Source: Bacteroidota bacterium (lineage in GTDB: Bacteria; Bacteroidota; Ignavibacteria; Ignavibacteriales; Ignavibacteriaceae). From it: 37,184 nucleotides of DNA. The stretch spans positions 1 through 37,184 of the forward strand of contig JAEYUD010000084.1 in NCBI GenBank assembly GCA_023433685.1, written 5' to 3'. Position numbers and translations under genes: made by a program. Below are positions 16,601 to 24,224 of the stretch, piece by piece (within the stretch, counting starts at the first letter, position 1; the number at the start of each line of letters is the position of its first letter). The notes beneath the pieces were generated by a model. It was not told where the DNA came from. It was given only the letters and a program-made list of their open reading frames with translations, and searched no databases.

Positions 16601-17438
16601 CAAAAGTGGCATAAACTTCACCGTTCGGTCCGGTTGCAAGGTTAACACCCTGGCAGTGGCTGCCGGCATTAAGATTGCCTGAAATGTTCTTTGTGGCACT
16701 CCAGCTTGCTCCATTGTTTGTGGAGTAAACGAGCTGAATGTTGTTTTCATCGGGGCTACCGGTGAGAAAAGCCGTCCATGCGTCATAAAGTCTGTTCGCG
16801 TAGGGGCTTCCGGGCACTTTATCGGCCGTCATGTGGTTTTTATCAAGAAGGTCAGCCGAACTTGAGGGAGCGGCACCAGGCTGTGATGTGGTCCAGTTTG
16901 TTCCGTTGTTCGATGAAGAAGCAACGCCCTGGCCGCCATTATTGTGGATGTAACCGACATGCATGTAACCATTGGGCGCGATAACTGAAACAGGGTCACC
17001 CGAGTTTCTACCGTATGGGGGGTCATCCCATCCCTGCCAGTTGGTTCCACCATTGGTGGTAAGGTAAGTACCGGTACCGTAGAGGGTACCAACGGAACTG
17101 CCTGACCACGAAGTGGAGTTGGCTGTAAGGAGAAGGATGTTCATGTTTGAAGGATGCACATCAATACTTACTTCAGACTGTGTCGAGTTCGTCGTTGGGA
17201 ACGGTCTGAAGTTCGGGTATAGAGTTGCTTCCGCGCCATTAACGCTGAAATGTCTGTTGACATTTGGAGCGGGGATGTAAATAAAAGAATTATCCCCGGC
17301 CGCAGTCGTGATGTGCTGATCGACTGTAATTTTCGACCAGTACTTCGAATAATCCCTTACCGGATCACCTTCGGACTTTTGTGCAAAGACCATCCCGGTG
17401 AGGATCAGGAAAAGGAGTGAAGCGCGTAGAAATGCCAT
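13674..17438 (-). CDS. Large T9SS-secreted BNR/sialidase-like surface protein
   Basis: 1254 residues, the largest gene here. Order seen: signal peptide (FLILTGMVFAQ); a BNR/sialidase-like propeller at about 80-500 with repeats such as TTNGGTNWQ, STNNGASWS, STDGGVTWA and STDGGATWS; three homologous Ig-like repeats of about 100 residues (about 500-600, 607-710, 718-815) sharing TDN(I/L)G and GD(T/S)xxYRI; a Rossmann-like segment starting VLVLDDDVTMAG (about 821); an Fn3-like module starting PVELTSFNAD (about 1068); and a type IX sorting domain from FALDQNYPNPFNPST (about 1169) to KKMILNK. Role inferred: surface-exposed, possibly glycan-binding or glycosidase; I could not confirm a sialidase active site. 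GGAG at a good distance precedes the ATG. It ends at a clear terminator. Confidence 0.92.
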   Translation of the reverse strand: MAFLRASLLFLILTGMVFAQKSEGDPVRDYSKYWSKITVDQHITTAAGDNSFIYIPAPNVNRHFSVNGAEATLYPNFRPFPTTNSTQSEVSIDVHPSNMNILLLTANSTSWSGSSVGTLYGTGTYLTTNGGTNWQGWDDPPYGRNSGDPVSVIAPNGYMHVGYIHNNGGQGVASSSNNGTNWTTSQPGAAPSSSADLLDKNHMTADKVPGSPYANRLYDAWTAFLTGSPDENNIQLVYSTNNGASWSATKNISGNLNAGSHCQGVNLATGPNGEVYATFAVYDNWAAGQYGEDAIGFAKSTDGGVTWAPAIKAYQAANFGIRGNLKTTSIRVSSFPSMAVDRTNGPGRGNIYITWPQKGVAPAGSDPDIVMIKSTDGGATWSAPFRVNNDPMNNGKDQYYPWMTVDQTTGHVYAVWYDSRDMSNDSATVFIGRSADFGQTFENIKIMDAKFKPKSISGLAGGYQGDYIGIAAKDNNVWAYWADDRTGAYQGWVGKASFGPTINHTALGNTENLAGPYVVNATVESAIPLATNGVKVFWGRGTSGQITDSLVMTNTSGNNWTASIPGNGQPGTYNYYIYAIDNTGGYSTFPAGAPGNKISFVVATDTELPDVTHAVLGDQYRETWPATINATITDNIGIDSAYVVYKIKYNGTMRKFYLTPGTANSFSGQFNVDTTQIALGDTLYYRIVGKDASAAHNLGYHPSSTGFNSFKFVPDQILPVVSHTFLRDVAKVRWPAKVAANVTDNLGVRSVTVEYTVNNATPRTFTLANTTGSTYEGFFNIDTNQIHVGDSVQYRIKAVDNSTNYNTVYLPATGYSQFKMINTLGIVLVLDDDVTMAGRSGDKGLGDRSTPLGVSANLFATTLTQEGYIVDNVSFASFDTTVLNNYDVVVLSSGAKTATMFDNLAKRTAITNYTLRGGKTLVEGGEVGWIYRASGTTTDLDPYFRQNVLQCSSWVSDVSSAVLKKITPGHPIFTIPNFIPDSLAFTGTTYGYRDAMRMIPGKSGIYKVSGWVPTYPDTAGTLLYSPTNDPANIRNIFMMYAIGSMTNQTVAAKLVSNAFNLLMQGGGPVPVELTSFNADTQNNNVFLTWTTATELNNQGFQVERKAGNGQFVNAGFVNGRGNSLEPSAYAFTDKSLETGKYTYRLKQIDFDGTFKYSNEVEIEVGSPAVFALDQNYPNPFNPSTIIKYSIPVDGMVTMTVYNMLGEKIKTLVSQVQKAGSYEVSFDASKLSSGVYIYRLESGNYSSVKKMILNK

Positions 17439-17573
17439 TTAAGTAGGCTCCTTTGTGTGAATAAATGAATTGAAATGTAATTTAAAATACAAAAAAAAAT
17501 CCACAAATAATAAACAAATTGAGAATTTCAACGGCGGTTTTATGTGTCTGGTTTTAACCCCCATTCACCTCTT

Positions 17574-17594
17574 ACCACTGACCACTAACCACTA
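17574..17594. repeat. Short 7-bp tandem array upstream of the T9SS gene and bshC
   Basis: ACCACTG, ACCACTA, ACCACTA in exact tandem, between the divergent T9SS and bshC genes. The unit resembles ATCACTA in the array at 13643-13670. Confidence 0.5.
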
Positions 17595-17600
17595 TTTTAG

Positions 17601-17608
17601 TATCTTTG
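17601..17608 (+). promoter_or_regulatory. Candidate Bacteroidetes-type -7 box for bshC
   Basis: TATCTTTG matches TAnnTTTG exactly. Transcription would begin near 17613-17616, which argues against the upstream GTG at 17610 and for ATG 17634 as the bshC start. No clean TTTG -33 box is seen about 19 bp upstream. Confidence 0.4.
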
Positions 17609-17633
17609 TGTGAATAAATACCGGATTTTAGAA

Positions 17634-19262
17634 ATGAATATCAGTTTTACAGAGATTCCAGGCCAGTCGCCACTTTATCTTGACTATCTTTATAACTTCA
17701 AAAAAGTGGCAAAGTACTATGTGAAAGACTTCCGCAACGAAGCGATCTATGAAGCCCACTTCAAAGATGTGCTCTCAAAATATCCGTCTGACCGTAAACA
17801 GGTGACACAGACCATTAAAAACCAGTATCTCAACAAGCGGATATCAGCGAAAACATCGCAAAACATAAAACTGCTTGAAGAAAGAAATTGTCTCGCCATT
17901 GTTACGGGGCAACAGCTCGGTCTGGCGGGCGGACCTCTCTATACCATTTACAAAACCCTCTCGGCCATCAAATTCGCCACACATCTTAACGAAAAACATC
18001 CTGATTTTTACTTCGTTCCTGTTTTCTGGCTCGCGGGAGATGATCATGATTTTGAGGAGATATCTTCAATTAATGTATTGAGCGGGGAGAACAAAGTTGA
18101 AAATATTGCCTACCGGACTGATGAAGACCCCGAAAGGGAGGCCGGAAGTGTTGGCGGTATGCGACTTGAAAAAGAGATTGAGGATTTTATTTCCCAAATG
18201 GGAAGTTCTGTCAGAAACACCGAGTTCACAAACGATGTTATTGCCTTCCTTTCATCAATCTACCAGACAGGGAAAACCATAGCCGAATCTTTCGGTGAGA
18301 TGATGTTCAAGTTTTTTGACAAGTACGGGCTTGTCATTTTCAATCCGCAGGCAACTGACGTAAAAAGGTTGCTTCTCCCCGTTTTTAGAAATGAACTTGA
18401 AAACTACAGGACACATGCAACCAAACTTATTCAAGTGAGCGCGGGCCTCGATGAGGAGTATCACGCCCAGGTAAAGATAAGACCAATAAATCTTTTCGTG
18501 AACAACGAGAACGGGCGGTACCTCCTCGATCCGCTTGAAAACAATGAATTCAGACTGAAACGGAAAAAAGTAAAATTCACCAAGGAAGAACTGTCACAGT
18601 TGCTCGAAAGCTCCCCGGAGATGTTCAGTCCCAATGTTATTCTGAGGCCAATTTGCCAGGACTACCTCTTCCCTACAGCTTTTTATGTTGGTGGACCCGC
18701 GGAAATAGCATATTTCGCCCAGATCATACAGATGTACAAAATGTTCAATCTTGCCACCCCTGTCGCCTGGCCCAGGATCAGCGCTACCATTGTTGAAAAA
18801 AGCGTGCAAACCCTTGTGCAGAAATATGGCATCTCGATCAACGATTTCTTTGAACTTAAAGGTGAGATATTCAACAAGGTGGCTTCAATGATCTCCGAAT
18901 ACGATATCGACGGTAAGTTTGAAGTGGCGGAGAACAGACTTTCAAATCTCTTTGAAGACCTTAAAGAGTATCTCGGTGAGATCGACAAAACACTCGTAGA
19001 CCCGGCTGAAAAGAACCGGCAAAGAACCGTGCAATACCTGACAGAACTGAAGGGGAAGGCAGAGGCAGCCCGAATAAGGAAGCACGAAACAACCATGAAC
19101 CAGCTCCAGAAGAGTTACACCATGATCCTCCCGAATGACAACTTGCAGGAAAGGGAGTTAAACTACTTCTACTTCGCGAACAAATACGGTCTTGGATTTT
19201 ATGAGTACCTTATGGAAAAACTTGATGGTTTGAATCATGACCACCAGGTGGTGTTGCTGTAG
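17634..19262 (+). CDS. bshC: Putative cysteine ligase BshC, bacillithiol biosynthesis
   Basis: 542 residues, the usual length for BshC, which is thought to add cysteine to glucosaminyl-malate in the last step of bacillithiol synthesis in the cytoplasm. Recognised pieces: FTEIPGQSPLYLDYL at the N-terminus, AIVTGQQLGLAGGPLYTIYK (about 95-114) with its glycine-rich nucleotide-like loop, FWLAGDDHDFEEI with the conserved DHDF, and YFAQ...YKMFNL with the RISATIVEK segment. A coiled-coil helix precedes the C-terminal ERELNYFYFANKYG. The start is ATG 17634; a GTG at 17610 would add 8 residues but sits at the predicted transcript start. bshA and bshB are not in the window. The stop overlaps the next gene's GTG by one base. 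Confidence 0.93.
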   Translation: MNISFTEIPGQSPLYLDYLYNFKKVAKYYVKDFRNEAIYEAHFKDVLSKYPSDRKQVTQTIKNQYLNKRISAKTSQNIKLLEERNCLAIVTGQQLGLAGGPLYTIYKTLSAIKFATHLNEKHPDFYFVPVFWLAGDDHDFEEISSINVLSGENKVENIAYRTDEDPEREAGSVGGMRLEKEIEDFISQMGSSVRNTEFTNDVIAFLSSIYQTGKTIAESFGEMMFKFFDKYGLVIFNPQATDVKRLLLPVFRNELENYRTHATKLIQVSAGLDEEYHAQVKIRPINLFVNNENGRYLLDPLENNEFRLKRKKVKFTKEELSQLLESSPEMFSPNVILRPICQDYLFPTAFYVGGPAEIAYFAQIIQMYKMFNLATPVAWPRISATIVEKSVQTLVQKYGISINDFFELKGEIFNKVASMISEYDIDGKFEVAENRLSNLFEDLKEYLGEIDKTLVDPAEKNRQRTVQYLTELKGKAEAARIRKHETTMNQLQKSYTMILPNDNLQERELNYFYFANKYGLGFYEYLMEKLDGLNHDHQVVLL

Positions 19263-20152
19263 TGCCCGGGAGAAGAAGTCTCGCCGTTATTTTGTTTTAT
19301 TTAACGGCAATTTTTGTAACGCAGGTGATCACTCTCCAGGCACAGCAGGAACCGGGCCGTCTTTACAAGTTCCACCTCGAGAACGCTCCCTTCCCTGAGG
19401 AGGGAAGAGCGAACGGTTTTAATGGTGTACCTTATTACGGACATTACGACGACAACACGGTTGCGGTTTATGTTCCCCCGGGTTTCAAAGACAATGGGAG
19501 TATCGATTTTGTCTTCTACTTTCATGGCTGGTACAACACAGTTGATGGGGTGCTCTCCGGATTCCGGATGCTCGATCAGTTCCTTGAGGCGAGAAAAAAT
19601 GCCATACTTGTGATCCCGGAGGGTCCCAAGAACGCGGCCGACTCATACTACGGAAAGCTTGAGCAGGAGAATGGTTTTCTTAACCTTATGATGGAGATAC
19701 TTGACTCTCTCAAGGGGAGAAAAGAGGTAAAGGAAACCATCCCCGGCAAGATCGTAATTGCCTGCCATTCAGGAGGAGTGAGGGTACTCTCTAAAATTCT
19801 GCGTCAGGGCGGGGTGACACATCAGATAAGGGATGTCTACCTTTTTGATGCCACTTACGGCTATATCGATGAATACCTTGACTGGCTGATGACGTTTGAG
19901 GGAAAACTTATCAGCATCTGGACCGAAGGTTCAGGCACCCGTGAAGGCACCATGAAGATGCTTCAGCGGCTGCAGGACGGGGGTATTCCACATCTGAACA
20001 CTGATGAAGAAAAACTCACCAATGATGATCTTGTCTACAACAGGATCGTGATAATTAAAACCCCACTCACGCATAGTGACCTCGTTTACCTCACCGGCAA
20101 CTTCACAAAGTTTCTTAAGACAAGCATGCTCGACCTGCTCGAAATAAAGTAA
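19262..20152 (+). CDS. Secreted alpha/beta-hydrolase-like protein
   Basis: 296 residues, starting at GTG 19262 inside the bshC stop (TAGTG), so translation is coupled. The N-terminus is a signal peptide (LAVILFYLTAIFVTQVITLQAQ). The hydrolase fold is readable: FVFYFHGWYN (HG at 88-89, oxyanion strand), VIPEG, and IVIACHSGGVRVL with likely nucleophile S170 in a CHSGG elbow (cysteine replaces the first glycine of GxSxG). D196 in FDATYG and H271 in PLTHSDL complete a plausible triad. The substrate cannot be told; the family includes esterases and peptidases. Coupling to bshC suggests shared expression, not necessarily shared function, because BshC is cytoplasmic and this protein is exported. The GTG start has no strong ribosome site. 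Confidence 0.8.
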   Translation: MPGRRSLAVILFYLTAIFVTQVITLQAQQEPGRLYKFHLENAPFPEEGRANGFNGVPYYGHYDDNTVAVYVPPGFKDNGSIDFVFYFHGWYNTVDGVLSGFRMLDQFLEARKNAILVIPEGPKNAADSYYGKLEQENGFLNLMMEILDSLKGRKEVKETIPGKIVIACHSGGVRVLSKILRQGGVTHQIRDVYLFDATYGYIDEYLDWLMTFEGKLISIWTEGSGTREGTMKMLQRLQDGGIPHLNTDEEKLTNDDLVYNRIVIIKTPLTHSDLVYLTGNFTKFLKTSMLDLLEIK

Positions 20153-20365
20153 GCCCGGCAACCATTATTTGCGACACAGGATGACAATGGGTGGTCTTCC
20201 CGGATTTCTTGAAGAAGCGGTTGCGGGATAAAGCCACTTATCGACTGTCTGAATAGAGCGAATAATTACGTTTAAGGGAGGGGTAACTTCCGCGGATTTT
20301 GAAATATACCGTTGGATGTTTATCTTAATCTTATAATTGAAGAAATTATTCCATAGTGTTGTGAA
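20153..20365. other. Upstream region of the phosphorelay operon
   Basis: A 213-bp gap. A TATAAT-like hexamer at 20332-20337 with TTGGAT at 20312-20317 (14-bp spacer, short) is a poor promoter candidate. A 16-codon frame at 20181-20231 has a weak AGG before its ATG and is not claimed as a gene. Confidence 0.3.
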
Positions 20366-21916
20366 ATGATTAATAAAACTGACGGAATGTTTTCAAATCG
20401 TGACTTAATCGAGATCCTTGAACGTGTCGGAGACGGTATCGTTGCCTTCGACAGGGAGCTTAACTATGTCTATGTCAATGAAGCGGCAGGAAAACTTCTT
20501 GGGCGTTCACCCTCTGATCTTATTGGTAAAAACTATTGGGCGGAATATCCCGAAGCCCGGGGTACAAAGTTTGCCAACGCGTACGTTAAGGCATTGGAAA
20601 CAAACAAACCCGTAATTGTAAATGATTATTTCGAACCATGGGACCGGTGGTTCGCCAATAAAATATTTCCCTCCGAAGGTGGCATTACCATCCTTTTTTA
20701 TGAAACCACCGGCGACCGGGATGTTGAACTCTCGCTCCAAGAGAGCGAAAAACATTTAAAAAAGATACTCGATAATCTCCCGGTGGGAGTGGCGGTAAAC
20801 ACTGCTTTTCCGAAAGTGGATTTCGTTTACATGAACAAGCTCTTTCCTGAATTTTACTGCACAACCAGTGAACAGTTAAAAGACCCCGACTCATTTTGGG
20901 AAGCAGTTTACGAAGATCCCGTCTTCAGAGAAGAGATGAAGCAGAAGGTTCTGGATGATATTTCTTCGGGTGAAACTGAGAAGATGCAATGGTATGAGGT
21001 GCCCATCACACGCGATGGGGTGGTGCAAAAATACATCTCGGCGAACGGTATACCCCTCCCTGATTCAAATCTTGTGGTTTCTGTGGTAATGGATGAGACG
21101 GTACGAGTTAAAACCGCGAACGCTCTTAGAAACATTGAAGAGCGTAACAGGAAGCGGCTGGAAGAACTCGTTGACGAACGTACAACCCAGTTGATCGCCG
21201 CAAACAAGGAACTTGAAGCATTCAGTTATTCGGTTTCTCACGATCTTCGCGCGCCCCTGAGGGCGGTCACAGGTTTTACCCGGATTCTGAGCGAGGATCA
21301 CGCCGCCGATCTTGGACCCGAGGGGAAGAGGATTTGTGCCATTATTGCGGATAGTGCCTCTAAAATGGGACAACTGATAGATGATCTTCTCCACTTCTCC
21401 CGTATCTCCCGGAAAGAAATGAGTATCTCAGGTATCGACATGGGAGCAATGGTCAACTCGATCTATCACGAAGTAACAACAAAGGAGCAGAGGGAGCGAA
21501 TCACCTTTATGGATGATGTGCCTCACCATTGTGATGGCGATCCCAATATGATGCGGTTAGTGTGGTCAAATCTGATCTCGAATGCCGTTAAATTTTCGTC
21601 CAAAAAAGAGAAACCGGTAATATCCATCTGGTCAGACAGTGAGAACGACGAGATCAAATATTACATTCGAGACAACGGTGCAGGTTTTGACATGAAATAT
21701 AAAGAAAAATTGTTTGGAGTGTTTCAACGTTTGCATGCCGCGAACGAGTTTGATGGTACAGGTGTTGGACTCGCCTTGGTGCAACGTATAATCCACAAGC
21801 ACGGAGGTACGATCGACGCAACAAGCGAGCCGGGAATGGGTGCAACATTTATTTTTACGCTCCCGAAAATTGGTGGCGGGTATATTTTTAAAGGAGAAAA
21901 ATGGAAAACCATTTAA
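20366..21916 (+). CDS. PAS-domain sensor histidine kinase
   Basis: 516 residues, no transmembrane helix, so a cytoplasmic sensor. Two PAS domains come first: about 12-118 (DGIVAFDRELNYVYVNEAAGKLLGRS) and about 128-245 (ILDNLPVGVAVN...). A short coiled coil (RNRKRLEELVDERTTQL) leads to HisKA with YSVSHDLRAPLRAV, phospho-acceptor H292, of the type common in bacteriophytochrome-like kinases. The ATPase domain has the N box NLISNAVKF, G1 DNGAGFD and G2 GTGVGLAL. It probably phosphorylates the receiver protein encoded next, whose start overlaps this gene by 16 bases. The input signal is unknown; the first PAS resembles redox- or light-type PAS but has no visible cofactor residue. It is the first gene of a three-gene operon. 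Confidence 0.94.
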   Translation: MINKTDGMFSNRDLIEILERVGDGIVAFDRELNYVYVNEAAGKLLGRSPSDLIGKNYWAEYPEARGTKFANAYVKALETNKPVIVNDYFEPWDRWFANKIFPSEGGITILFYETTGDRDVELSLQESEKHLKKILDNLPVGVAVNTAFPKVDFVYMNKLFPEFYCTTSEQLKDPDSFWEAVYEDPVFREEMKQKVLDDISSGETEKMQWYEVPITRDGVVQKYISANGIPLPDSNLVVSVVMDETVRVKTANALRNIEERNRKRLEELVDERTTQLIAANKELEAFSYSVSHDLRAPLRAVTGFTRILSEDHAADLGPEGKRICAIIADSASKMGQLIDDLLHFSRISRKEMSISGIDMGAMVNSIYHEVTTKEQRERITFMDDVPHHCDGDPNMMRLVWSNLISNAVKFSSKKEKPVISIWSDSENDEIKYYIRDNGAGFDMKYKEKLFGVFQRLHAANEFDGTGVGLALVQRIIHKHGGTIDATSEPGMGATFIFTLPKIGGGYIFKGEKWKTI

Positions 21917-22347
21917 AATCGGATGTCTTGCTTGTGGAAGACAATCCATACGATGCGGAACTGACTGTAAGGGCACTTAAGAAGCAAGGTCTGGCAAATG
22001 AAATTTTTATAGCCGTTGACGGTGAAGAGGCGCTCGACTTTCTCTTTTGTAGAGGTCAGTTCTCAGATCGTGATCAACACTCACCGGTGAGAGTGGTTTT
22101 GCTTGATCTTAAATTACCGAAGGTAAACGGACTTGAAGTGCTCAAGGAAGTGAAATCCAATCCTTTATCTTCAAAAATTCCGGTGGTAATTCTAACCTCT
22201 TCCCGGGAAGATCCTGATATTTACAAGGCGTATGAACTGGGCGCGAACAGTTATGTAGTGAAACCTGTTGATTTTGAAGAATTCATAAAAGCTGTTCAGC
22301 AAACAGGCCTGTTTTGGTTATTGGTTAACGAAACAGAGAGAAAATAA
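21901..22347 (+). CDS. Single-domain response regulator, Rcp1-like
   Basis: 148 residues, one receiver domain only. Acidic pocket at E13-D14 (LLVEDNPYDAEL), phospho-acceptor D69 in VVLLDLKLPKVNG, conserved Thr/Ser in VVILTSS and Lys in VVKPVDFEEF. The insert FLFCRGQFSDRDQ and the pattern DLKLPKVNGLEVL are typical of Rcp1-type regulators that pair with phytochrome-like kinases. With no output domain it must act by protein contact or pass phosphate on in a relay. AAAGGAG lies 4 bases before its ATG, inside the kinase gene, which it overlaps by 16 bases; its own stop overlaps the next ATG (TAATG). The strong ribosome site suggests it is made in excess of the kinases. Confidence 0.95.
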   Translation: MENHLKSDVLLVEDNPYDAELTVRALKKQGLANEIFIAVDGEEALDFLFCRGQFSDRDQHSPVRVVLLDLKLPKVNGLEVLKEVKSNPLSSKIPVVILTSSREDPDIYKAYELGANSYVVKPVDFEEFIKAVQQTGLFWLLVNETERK

Positions 22348-24224
22348 TGGACACAGAAATGAATTTGGTTAAATTATTGATTCTCGAGGACCTGCCAACC
22401 GATGTTGAGCTGGCAAAAAGGGAGATATCCAGGGTCTTACCTGAATGTGAGATACTTGTAACTGATGATGAAACCGGATTCGTTTCTGCAGTAGAGGAAT
22501 TCAAACCTGATGTTGTTATCTCTGATTACCGTTTGCCCGGTTATGATGGTCTCACAGCTCTAAAGCATGTTCTTGAAAAATCACCCTTCACTCCGGTGAT
22601 CATTCTCACCGGTTCTATGAATGAGGATACAGCTGTTGAGTGCATGAAGGCAGGTGCTGTTGATTATGTGATAAAAGAACACATAAAAAGGCTTGGTCCC
22701 GCGATCCGGACCGCCCTGAAACACAGATCGTTATTATTGGAAAAAGATGAAGCCTCAAAAAAGCTCACTTTGAGCGAAATGAGATTCAGAAATATCTTCC
22801 ACACTCATTCAGCAGTAAAATTGATACTTGATCCCGTGGATGGCAGAATTCTTGACGCGAACCTGGCTGCCGCCAAATTTTACGGGTGGAGTATTAATGA
22901 GCTTAAATCGATGAAGATAACTGATATAAATACCTTGCCCGCGGATGAAGTGATCAGAAATTTGAATCTCGCACTGAGTAATGAAAAGCCTCACTTTTTG
23001 TATCAACACAGAAAAGCCGACGGCACAATTGTTGACATTGAGACATTTACCAGCCGGGTTCAGTTTGACGATAAAACTGTTCTCCACTCAATTATTCATG
23101 ATGTCACTGAAAAAAAACAGGCAGAGCAACGTCTCCGGTTACTAAGCCATGCGGTTGAGCAAAGTCCGGCTTCTATTGTGATAACAAATCCAGATGGTAA
23201 GATCGAATACATAAATCACGCATTTGTCAGGCAGTACGGTTTTACACTTGAAGAACTGGCGGGAAAGGATACCGGGGTTTTTTCTTCAGGACTGGATGCA
23301 CCGGAACTCACGGCAGAACTATGGTCGACGATCAGAAGCGGGAAAAACTGGTCGGGACAGGTTAGAAACAGGACAAAAAATGGTGAGATATTCTGGGAGA
23401 ACTTAATGATCGCGCCAATGAAAGATGCTTCCGGAAATATCGAACATTTTGTGGGTTTCAGCGAAGATATTTCGGACAAGGTAAAGATGTTCGATGAAAT
23501 TATTGCCGCCAAAGAGAAAGCTGAGGAAATGGTGAAAGCCAGGTCTGACTTCCTCGCGGCGATGAGTCACGAGCTCCGGACTCCATTCATCGGAATAATG
23601 GGGTTCGCTGAAATTCTGAAGGAAGAACTTCAACTGCCTGACCACAAGGAAATGGCAGAAAGGATACTTGATTCATCGGAAAGAATAAATAGGACTTTGA
23701 CCGGGATACTCCGGATGATCGAACTCGAGAATCTCGAAACGCTGTTTCATCCATCACCTGTAAATCTCGCCGAATTGATCGAAGAAAAAATCGCGCTTTT
23801 CGCAAGAAAAATTGAAAATAAAAATCTTCGGCTAATGATCGAAGTGGAGCAGGTTAGAAAATCTTACGTTATAGACAGAATGAGTTATGATGACATAGTG
23901 GTGCACTTGCTCTCAAATGCAATCTGCTACACTGTGTCCGGTGTGATTAAGATAGAAGCGACTGAGGTTGAAACCGGAGAAGGGAAATCATTGGTGATGA
24001 AGTTTGTAGATACCGGAATCGGAATTCCGAAAGACAGGCAGTCTTTGATCTTCGAAGAGTTCCGGCAGGTGAGTGAAGGGCACTCCAGAAGTTACGAAGG
24101 TACCGGACTTGGCCTCTCGATAGTAAAGAAAACTGTTGAGATACTTGGCGGCACCATTACAGTGAAGAGCAAACCCGGCGAGGGTTCAGTCTTCACTGTA
24201 ACGATCCCGGTGGCTACTGTTTAA
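22347..24224 (+). CDS. REC-PAS-PAS histidine kinase
   Basis: 625 residues, cytoplasmic. An N-terminal receiver (1-about 125) has acidic pair E14-D15, phospho-acceptor D60 in VVISDYRLPGYDG and Lys110 in DYVIKEH. Two PAS domains follow, about 145-255 and 268-378 (SPASIVITNPDGKIEYINHAFVRQYGF), with a PAC-like end in each. HisKA has AAMSHELRTPFIGIMGF with H408, then an ATPase domain with DTGIGIPKD and GTGLGLSIV. Receiver first and kinase last suggests it is switched by phosphate from another kinase, probably the one two genes upstream. It overlaps the response regulator by one base. Its 3' end overlaps the convergent GH3 gene by 11 bp. Confidence 0.94.
   Translation: MDTEMNLVKLLILEDLPTDVELAKREISRVLPECEILVTDDETGFVSAVEEFKPDVVISDYRLPGYDGLTALKHVLEKSPFTPVIILTGSMNEDTAVECMKAGAVDYVIKEHIKRLGPAIRTALKHRSLLLEKDEASKKLTLSEMRFRNIFHTHSAVKLILDPVDGRILDANLAAAKFYGWSINELKSMKITDINTLPADEVIRNLNLALSNEKPHFLYQHRKADGTIVDIETFTSRVQFDDKTVLHSIIHDVTEKKQAEQRLRLLSHAVEQSPASIVITNPDGKIEYINHAFVRQYGFTLEELAGKDTGVFSSGLDAPELTAELWSTIRSGKNWSGQVRNRTKNGEIFWENLMIAPMKDASGNIEHFVGFSEDISDKVKMFDEIIAAKEKAEEMVKARSDFLAAMSHELRTPFIGIMGFAEILKEELQLPDHKEMAERILDSSERINRTLTGILRMIELENLETLFHPSPVNLAELIEEKIALFARKIENKNLRLMIEVEQVRKSYVIDRMSYDDIVVHLLSNAICYTVSGVIKIEATEVETGEGKSLVMKFVDTGIGIPKDRQSLIFEEFRQVSEGHSRSYEGTGLGLSIVKKTVEILGGTITVKSKPGEGSVFTVTIPVATV

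Noticed and set aside
17610..17633. GTG start for bshC
   Set aside because: Falls at the predicted transcription start and family members begin near MNISFTEIPG.
20181..20231. 16-codon open frame between the hydrolase and kinase genes
   Set aside because: Too short, weak AGG site, no family; expected by chance.
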